The notes under the pieces are model-generated. The model searched no databases. It saw only the letters and a list, made by a program, of their open reading frames with translations, and was not told where the DNA came from. The translations under genes were made by a program, and so were the position numbers. Positions 26,660 through 32,033 of a DNA stretch of 32,033 bases are shown piece by piece (the first letter of the stretch is position 1; each line of letters starts with the position of its first letter). This DNA comes from Verrucomicrobiaceae bacterium E54 (lineage in GTDB: Bacteria > Verrucomicrobiota > Verrucomicrobiia > Verrucomicrobiales > Akkermansiaceae): contig JAKZES010000062.1 of the NCBI GenBank assembly GCA_022548915.1, forward strand, positions 1-32,033, written 5' to 3'.

Positions 26660-27202
26660 ATGAAACGCCTCCTGTCCCTGTTCTCCGCCACGGTCACGCT
26701 CAGCTCACCCTCTTTCGCGGGAGACTTGAGCGCCATCCCCTTCAAGACCATCGACGGCAAGGAAACCTCACTGGCCGACTACAAGGGCAAGGTCGTCCTC
26801 GTCGTGAACACCGCCTCGAAATGCGGGCTGACGAAGCAGTACGCGGCGCTCGAGGCGATCTACGACAAATACAAGTCGAAGGACTTCGTGGTGCTCGGTT
26901 TCCCCTGCAACGACTTCGGCAATCAGGAGCCGGGCACCCTCGAGGAGATTCAGGAATTCTGCAGCACCAAGTTCGACGTGAGCTTCCCGCTGATGGAGAA
27001 GATCCACGTCAAGGGCCAGGACCAGCATCCGCTCTACACCGCGCTGACCGGCAAGGACGGCGCCTTCCCCGGCGACGTGAAGTGGAACTTCGGGAAATTT
27101 CTGATCGACCGCGACGGCAAGCCGCTGGCCCGCTTCGAGCCCCGGCAGAAGCCCGACAGCAAGGAGGTCACCGCCGCCATCGAAAAGGCGCTCGGGGAAT
27201 GA
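26660..27202 (+). CDS. Secreted glutathione peroxidase-family thiol peroxidase
   Basis: 180 residues with a signal peptide (MKRLLSLFSATVTLSSPSFA). It reduces hydrogen peroxide or organic hydroperoxides, probably using thioredoxin-type donors rather than glutathione. The catalytic tetrad is intact: C55 (NTASKCGLTKQY), Q89 (FPCNDFGNQEPG), W142 and N143 (KWNFGKFLI). Cysteine, not selenocysteine, is at the active site. C83 and C101 may serve as resolving residues. The ATG at 26660 begins the signal peptide. The periplasmic thioredoxin-like pair at 13.6-14.5 kb could in principle reduce it, but they are far apart on the chromosome. It is convergent with the next gene. Confidence 0.94.
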   Translation: MKRLLSLFSATVTLSSPSFAGDLSAIPFKTIDGKETSLADYKGKVVLVVNTASKCGLTKQYAALEAIYDKYKSKDFVVLGFPCNDFGNQEPGTLEEIQEFCSTKFDVSFPLMEKIHVKGQDQHPLYTALTGKDGAFPGDVKWNFGKFLIDRDGKPLARFEPRQKPDSKEVTAAIEKALGE

Positions 27203-27236
27203 CGTTGACGGACAATCGATCGGCAGCCGGCGGCAG

Positions 27237-27710
27237 CTACGGCTTGCGGACCGTCGGAGCCGCCTCTTCCTTCAGTCCGTGGTACTCCACGAGGCTGGCG
27301 TGGCTGTGGTTCACAAACACGGAATGGCCGAAGGGGTGATGGCCGTGCAGGACCTTGTGAATCCCCCTGCCGAGAACCTTGGCCACGCGCGCCCCGGTTT
27401 CGGCGGCGACCGTGACCGATGACGGCGCCGAGTTCTCCAGGAAGGCCGCCTCGTGCTCGACCGAGAGTTCCTCGCGCTCGATGTGGCGGATCAGGGCGTC
27501 CAGGTGAGCCAGCCGGGCCGGATTCGGTTTGTCCTCGGCTTCCTCGAGGTTGCGCCGCAGGGCGCGGTCCTCGACCTTCAGGGCCTCCAGTCGTTCATAC
27601 AGCCGGTTGGCCGCGGGGCGGCCGATTTCCTGGAGCTTGTATTCAAGCGCCTCGAGTCGCGCATCGACGTGCGCGAGTTTTTCGGCAACGGGGTCGATTT
27701 TCGCATTCAT
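27237..27710 (-). CDS. Coiled-coil protein with His-rich tail
   Basis: 157-residue cytoplasmic protein, no signal peptide. Residues 1-100 are a charged coiled coil (AEKLAHVDARLEALEYKL, RLYERLEALKVEDRALRRNL, then LAHLDALIRHIEREELSVEH). The tail is His-rich: HKVLHGHHPFGHSVFV and NHSHASLVEYHGL hold eight His in about 31 residues. The ATG at 27710 (MNAKIDPVAEK) begins the coiled coil; the longer frame to 27980 covers the promoter space of the divergent sulfatase gene. Family not recognised. A metal-binding tail is possible, but no metal can be named. Confidence 0.65.
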   Translation of the reverse strand: MNAKIDPVAEKLAHVDARLEALEYKLQEIGRPAANRLYERLEALKVEDRALRRNLEEAEDKPNPARLAHLDALIRHIEREELSVEHEAAFLENSAPSSVTVAAETGARVAKVLGRGIHKVLHGHHPFGHSVFVNHSHASLVEYHGLKEEAAPTVRKP

Positions 27711-27822
27711 GGCTATGGGAGTTGCAACCGTGACCTTACCGCGTCCGGCACCTTTTGGCCATGGGATTTGTGCCGACATCGTGCTCCTGATAAGCCCGGG
27801 GCTACGGGGGCGTATGCCGCCC

Positions 27823-29313
27823 ATGACCCGCCTGCTTGCCCTCGTCCTCGCGATCAGTCCCGCGCTCGCCGCCGAGCGTCCCAACATCCTCGTCTTTCTG
27901 GTCGACGACATGGGACTGATGGACACCTCGGTGCCCTTTCTCGCCGGGCCGGACAGCAAGCCGGAAGTCCACCCGCTCAATCGCCTCTACCGCACGCCCT
28001 CGATGGAGCGGTTGGCGAAGACCGGCATCCGCTTCGAGCAGTTCTACGCCAACAGCGTCTGCTCACCGACCCGGATCTCGATCATCACCGGGCAAAGCTC
28101 GGCGCGTCATCACACCACCCAGTGGATCCGCTCGGAGAACAACAATCGCGGCCCGCAGGGGCCGCCGGACTGGAAATGGGAGGGGATCACGAAGGATGAC
28201 CAGACCCTGCCGCAACGCCTCAAGGCCGGCGGCTACCACACCATCTACGCCGGCAAGGCCCACTTCGGGCCCATCGATGCCTACGGTGAATTTCCCGGCA
28301 ACTTCGGCTTCGACGTGAACATCGGCGGCTGCTCGTGGGGCCAGCCGGGCAGCTACTACGGAACGGATGGATTCGGCTGGATCAAGGGCAACAAGCAGCG
28401 GGCCGTCCCCGACCTCGAGAAGTATCACGGAAAGGACATCTACCTGACCGAGGCGCTGACCGGGGAGATGAATGCCGCCCTCGGCAAGGCCGTCGAATCC
28501 AAGAAGCCGTTCTTCGCCTACATGGCCTACTACGCGGTTCATGCACCATTTCAGGCGAACCGGAAATACCTCGATCACTATGCCGACGCCGACATCCCCA
28601 AGCCGGCCAAGGCCTACGCCACCATGATCGAAAGCATGGACACCTCGGTCGGACAGATCCTCGATCAGGTCGAGGCTCTCGGCGTCGCCGAAAACACCCT
28701 GGTCCTGTTCCTCGGCGACAATGGCAGCGACGCTCCGCTTGGAGGCACCCACGAAGTTGCCAGCTCCGCCCCCCTCCGCGGCAAGAAGGGCACCCACTAC
28801 GAGGGCGGGATGCGCATCCCCTTCATCGCCACCTGGGCCAGGCCGGATCCCGCCAACCCGCTTCAGGCCCGGCTGCCCATCGCAGCCGGAACCCTCAACC
28901 GGCAAGCCGCCGACATCACCGATATCTTTCCCACGCTCCTCGAACTCGCGGGCGTCGACTACGAGGAGCCGGTCGATGGCGACAACCTCGCCCCGGCACT
29001 GGCGGGCAAACCGCTCGATCGCGAAGCCGAATGGCTGATGCACTTCCCCCACTCCCACCGCAGCAGCTACTACACCGTGTATCGCAAGGGCGACTGGAAG
29101 CTCATCTACCACTACACCAAGCCCGCGGCGGAGCGCTGCGAGCTCTTCAACCTCGCCGAGGACCGCGCCGAACAGAACAACCTGGCCCAAGCCAGGCCCG
29201 GAGAACGCAAGCGGATGATCGCCGCGATGGTAAAGGCGCTCGAGGACGCCGGCGCCCAGTATCCGGTCGAGTCGCCGGATTCCGAGAAGCCGCTGCGGCC
29301 CGTGGTCGAGTGA
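27823..29313 (+). CDS. Secreted type I sulfatase (arylsulfatase family)
   Basis: 496 residues with a signal peptide (MTRLLALVLAISPALAAE). Type I sulfatase, S1 family: removes sulfate esters from sugars. The active-site Cys is C80 in the C-S-P-T-R motif (NSVCSPTRISIITG), which must be turned to formylglycine by a maturase not in the window. Metal residues: VFLVDDMGLMD near the N-terminus and FLGDNGSD at about residue 298. IYAGKAHFG and LRGKKGTHYEGGMRIPFIA are also conserved. An ATG at 27814 is in frame; 27823 begins the signal peptide. It lies near the GH29 and GH141-like genes and may act on fucan or other sulfated glycans, but the sulfatase subfamily and substrate are not certain. Confidence 0.93.
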   Translation: MTRLLALVLAISPALAAERPNILVFLVDDMGLMDTSVPFLAGPDSKPEVHPLNRLYRTPSMERLAKTGIRFEQFYANSVCSPTRISIITGQSSARHHTTQWIRSENNNRGPQGPPDWKWEGITKDDQTLPQRLKAGGYHTIYAGKAHFGPIDAYGEFPGNFGFDVNIGGCSWGQPGSYYGTDGFGWIKGNKQRAVPDLEKYHGKDIYLTEALTGEMNAALGKAVESKKPFFAYMAYYAVHAPFQANRKYLDHYADADIPKPAKAYATMIESMDTSVGQILDQVEALGVAENTLVLFLGDNGSDAPLGGTHEVASSAPLRGKKGTHYEGGMRIPFIATWARPDPANPLQARLPIAAGTLNRQAADITDIFPTLLELAGVDYEEPVDGDNLAPALAGKPLDREAEWLMHFPHSHRSSYYTVYRKGDWKLIYHYTKPAAERCELFNLAEDRAEQNNLAQARPGERKRMIAAMVKALEDAGAQYPVESPDSEKPLRPVVE

Positions 29314-29370
29314 TCCCGGTCGTCCGACGCTGGACCGCCTGCCTGCGGGGCCGTAGTCTCGCCGGATCAC

Positions 29371-32033
29371 GTGGCCACTGATTCCGACATCCGCGACCAT
29401 CTCCTCGCCGGGGCCTGGAAAGGTCGCTTCGAGGATGAGGTGCTGGGTATTGGAACCAAGCTCAAGGGCCGGGTCCGCGGCCTGCGCGGCGACTGGCAGG
29501 ACGGCCAACTCGTCCTCCGGGCCGAAGTGGGCGGCGAGCCCTGCGAGATCATCCTCTGGCCCGAAGGGAGCGGCTGGGATTTCGAAAGCACCTGCGCCTG
29601 CGAGCTCCGGAGCTTCTGCCCCCACGCCGTCGCCCTGCTCACCGTGGTCTCGAAGCCCCGCAAGCTCGACGACCTGCTCGACAGGAACGCCGATCGGAGC
29701 GCCGATTATGAAATCGGCACCCATCCCCCCGCCGCGCCAGCGGCGCAAAACCCCATCGGCACCCATCCCCCCGCCGCGCCGGCGGCGCGAGCCCATCCCC
29801 CGTCCTTCCATCTACGCGTGGCCCGCGAGCCGACCGACTCACGCGTCGTCCGGCTGCTGCTCCAGGCGCTCAAGCTGCCCGACACCGGCGACTGGGTCGT
29901 GGCGCGGCCGGAAGTTCGCTACGGCGAACACCGTACCCCCCTAGGGGGCAAGCCGGGGCTCCGGGAACAGCCGCTGGCCGATGGCTCCATCCTCGCCCGC
30001 GACGGGGCGGCGGAGATGAATGCCATCCTCCAGCTCCAGCAGACCGGGCTCGCCTCGCTCGGCTCCCAGCCGCAGTACCGCTTCCTTCTCGCCCTCGACC
30101 AGAAGAAGGACTCCCCGGGTGCCTCACCCTCCTCGGCCGGGCTCTGGTTTCCCCAGCACGGCAGCCATCACGACTACTGGCCGTGGCTGCGGGCGATCGG
30201 GTCGAAGCAGCTCGAAGCCCAGGGCTGGACCGTGTCCTTCGACGACGACGTCGGCCACGAGGTCATCCCGGTCGACCCCGAGGCCATCGACTACCGGCTC
30301 GAGAGCGACCCCGGCGGCTCATGGTTCCACCTGTCCGTCGGTTTCGACGTCGGCGGCCGGCAACTCGACCTGCTGCCCATCCTCGCCGACCTCCTCGACC
30401 GCGGGGCCGACGAGGTCACGCTGGAATTTCCCGCCGAGGGCAGCATCCTGCACCAACTCGACGACGGACGCTCGCTTCAGCTCCCCGCCGACCGCATCCG
30501 GCGCATCCTCCAGCAGTTGTCCGCGCTGATCGACCCCCGCCGCTTCAAGGGCTCGAAACTCCGGCTGCACCCGCTCGATGCCGCCGGCCTTGCCCATCAG
30601 GACCCGGAAAAGTTCTCCCCACCCAAGAGACTCGAGCAACTCATTCGCTCACTCAGCGAAAACCCGTCAACCCGTGACGCGTCAACCCATGTCCCCGTCG
30701 GCCTCCGCGCCGATCTCCGGGACTACCAGAAGGCCGGATTCGAGTGGATGCGCTTCCTCGCCGAACACGATTTGCACGGCATCCTCGCCGACGACATGGG
30801 GCTGGGAAAGACCATGCAGACCCTCGCCCACCTGCTCGCCGAGAAGGAGGCGGGCCGGCTGGAGAAGACTCCCGCCCTCGTCGTCGCCCCCACCTCCGTG
30901 GTGCCCAACTGGCTGGCCGAGGCGAAAAAGTTCGCGCCCTCGCTCACACCTCTGGTTCTCGAGGGACCCCGGCGCCGGAAATACTTCCGCTCCATTCCCT
31001 ACGCCGACCTCGTCCTCACCTCCTACGCGCTGCTGCAGAGGGATGTGGAGCAACTACGGCAGTTCTCGTATCACGTGATCATCCTCGACGAGGCGCAGTA
31101 CATCAAGAACCCCGCCGCCAAGGTCTCGAAGGCCGCCTGCGAGCTCGAAGGCCGTCACCGGCTCTGCCTTTCCGGCACCCCGGTGGAGAACCACCTCGGC
31201 GAACTTTGGAGCCTGATGCGCTTCCTCATGCCCGGCTTCCTCGGCGGGCAGGAGGACTTCAAGCGCCGTTTCCGCAAGCCGATCGAGGACGAGGGCGACG
31301 AGGGCCGCCAGCAGGCCCTCAAGGATCGCGTCGCCCCGCTCATCCTCCGCCGCACCAAGGACCAGGTCGCCAAGGAACTGCCGCCGAAGACCATCCTCGT
31401 CCACCCGGTCGAGCTCAACACCGCCCAGAAGGACCTCTACGAGACCGTCCGCGCGACGATGGACAAGCGGGTCCGTCAGTCGATCGCGATCAAGGGTCTC
31501 GAAGGCTCCCACATGCTCTTCCTCGAGGCGCTGCTCAAGCTGCGCCAGATCTGCTGCGAGCCGAAGCTGCTCAAGTTCGGGAACGAGTCGAAGCTCGAGG
31601 CCGACGCCGCCGGCTCGGCCAAGCTCGACTACCTCGCCGACCTGCTCGACACCCTGGTCGAGGAAGGCCGGCGCATCCTGCTCTTCTCGCAGTTCACCTC
31701 GATGCTCGACCTCATCGCCGCGCACCTCCAGCGGCGGAAGGTCCGCTACCTCATGCTCACCGGAGGCTCGAAGAACCGCGGCGAGCTGGTCGAGCGCTTC
31801 CAAACCGGCGAAATCCCGCTTTTTCTCATCTCCCTGAAAGCCGGCGGCACCGGCCTCAACCTCACGGCGGCGGACACCGTGATCCACTACGACCCCTGGT
31901 GGAACCCCGCCGCCGAAGCCCAGGCGACCGACCGCGCCTACCGCATCGGCCAGAAGAACCCGGTCTTCGTCCACAAGCTCATCTGCCAGGGCACCGTCGA
32001 GGAGCGCATCCACCAGCTCCAGCAGAAGAAGAG
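29371..32033 (+). CDS. SWIM-domain SNF2-family helicase/ATPase, 3' end outside window
   Basis: 887 residues are visible, GTG start (VATDSDIRDHLLAGAWKG); the frame is still open at the end. A SWIM zinc motif C-x-C-x5-C-x-H is at residues 75-85. The N-terminal region leads to the SNF2 ATPase: LRDYQKAGFEWMRFL, Walker A D-D-M-G-L-G-K-T (474-481), LDEAQYIKNP (DEAQ 573-576), LSGTPVENHLGELWSL, FSQFTSMLDLI, and motif VI ATDRAYRIGQ. SNF2 proteins use ATP to move on double-stranded DNA; the role in bacteria is unsettled. Oddities: a repeat-derived linker at about residues 108-145, and a repetitive stretch just before the ATPase. No upstream ATG in frame; the GTG choice fits the SWIM location. Confidence 0.92.
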   Translation, partial: MATDSDIRDHLLAGAWKGRFEDEVLGIGTKLKGRVRGLRGDWQDGQLVLRAEVGGEPCEIILWPEGSGWDFESTCACELRSFCPHAVALLTVVSKPRKLDDLLDRNADRSADYEIGTHPPAAPAAQNPIGTHPPAAPAARAHPPSFHLRVAREPTDSRVVRLLLQALKLPDTGDWVVARPEVRYGEHRTPLGGKPGLREQPLADGSILARDGAAEMNAILQLQQTGLASLGSQPQYRFLLALDQKKDSPGASPSSAGLWFPQHGSHHDYWPWLRAIGSKQLEAQGWTVSFDDDVGHEVIPVDPEAIDYRLESDPGGSWFHLSVGFDVGGRQLDLLPILADLLDRGADEVTLEFPAEGSILHQLDDGRSLQLPADRIRRILQQLSALIDPRRFKGSKLRLHPLDAAGLAHQDPEKFSPPKRLEQLIRSLSENPSTRDASTHVPVGLRADLRDYQKAGFEWMRFLAEHDLHGILADDMGLGKTMQTLAHLLAEKEAGRLEKTPALVVAPTSVVPNWLAEAKKFAPSLTPLVLEGPRRRKYFRSIPYADLVLTSYALLQRDVEQLRQFSYHVIILDEAQYIKNPAAKVSKAACELEGRHRLCLSGTPVENHLGELWSLMRFLMPGFLGGQEDFKRRFRKPIEDEGDEGRQQALKDRVAPLILRRTKDQVAKELPPKTILVHPVELNTAQKDLYETVRATMDKRVRQSIAIKGLEGSHMLFLEALLKLRQICCEPKLLKFGNESKLEADAAGSAKLDYLADLLDTLVEEGRRILLFSQFTSMLDLIAAHLQRRKVRYLMLTGGSKNRGELVERFQTGEIPLFLISLKAGGTGLNLTAADTVIHYDPWWNPAAEAQATDRAYRIGQKNPVFVHKLICQGTVEERIHQLQQKK
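29696..29719 (+). repeat. 24-bp dispersed palindromic repeat, in-frame copy inside SNF2 gene
   Basis: Identical in all 24 bases to 15534-15557 (arms GCCGAT and ATCGGC). Here it is translated as RSADYEIG in the linker after the SWIM domain. Confidence 0.85.
29713..29796 (+). repeat. Tandem 42-bp repeat in the SNF2 coding frame
   Basis: Two copies, 29713-29754 and 29755-29796, match at 33 of the first 34 bases and diverge at the end. Each holds an inverted repeat (GCCGC/GCGGC) and encodes IGTHPPAAPAA. The unit is 14 codons, so the frame is kept. Its left edge overlaps the end of the 24-bp palindrome. Confidence 0.85.
29937..29948 (+). repeat. Perfect 12-bp palindrome inside SNF2 gene
   Basis: CCCCCTAGGGGG, coding for part of TPLGGK. 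It holds the rare tetranucleotide CTAG and lies about 140 bp after the tandem repeat. Confidence 0.55.

Overview
The window is a GC-rich bacterial chromosome segment whose genes look like those of Verrucomicrobiota, probably the Verrucomicrobiales (Luteolibacter/Haloferula-like). This is an inference from gene content: a fucosidase/sulfatase set, GH92 and AlgE-like porin genes, many small secreted proteins and lipoproteins, weak Shine-Dalgarno signals, and palindromic repeats scattered in and between genes. No rRNA or tRNA gene, CRISPR array, insertion sequence or prophage is visible.

Left part (1-11.9 kb), all on the minus strand: a leftward promoter at the very edge, a CNNM/CBS membrane protein, a GT4-type glycosyltransferase, a serine hydrolase (beta-lactamase/NylB fold) overlapping an AlgE-like outer-membrane porin gene, a GH92 alpha-mannosidase-like enzyme, an ECF sigma factor followed by a membrane-anchored von Willebrand A (YfbK-type) protein, and a cation diffusion facilitator.

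Middle (11.9-21.2 kb), mixed strands: a small hypothetical protein, an NlpC/P60 lipoprotein, RdgB, two tandem secreted thioredoxin-like proteins ending at a clear terminator, an SRPBCC + GyrI-like protein, leucyl-tRNA synthetase, two small hypothetical proteins, a VapBC toxin-antitoxin pair, a secreted hypothetical protein whose frame continues past its TGA, and a small lipoprotein.

Right part (21.4-32.0 kb): a secreted beta-helix protein resembling GH141 and a GH29 alpha-L-fucosidase in divergent orientation, a periplasmic coiled-coil protein, a lipoprotein, a secreted glutathione peroxidase, a His-rich coiled-coil protein, a type I sulfatase, and a SWIM-SNF2 helicase cut by the window end. 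GH29, the GH141-like protein and the sulfatase together suggest use of sulfated, fucose-containing polysaccharides.

The most unusual signal is a set of short palindromic or tandem repeats. Several lie in frame inside conserved genes: two in leuS and at least two in the SNF2 gene. One identical 24-bp palindrome is both intergenic (15.5 kb) and inside the SNF2 coding frame (29.7 kb). A second family has two gap-free 52-bp copies (18.27 and 21.31 kb) with a variable hairpin and a conserved tail. This resembles the in-frame palindromic elements known from Rickettsia, but the sequences are different.
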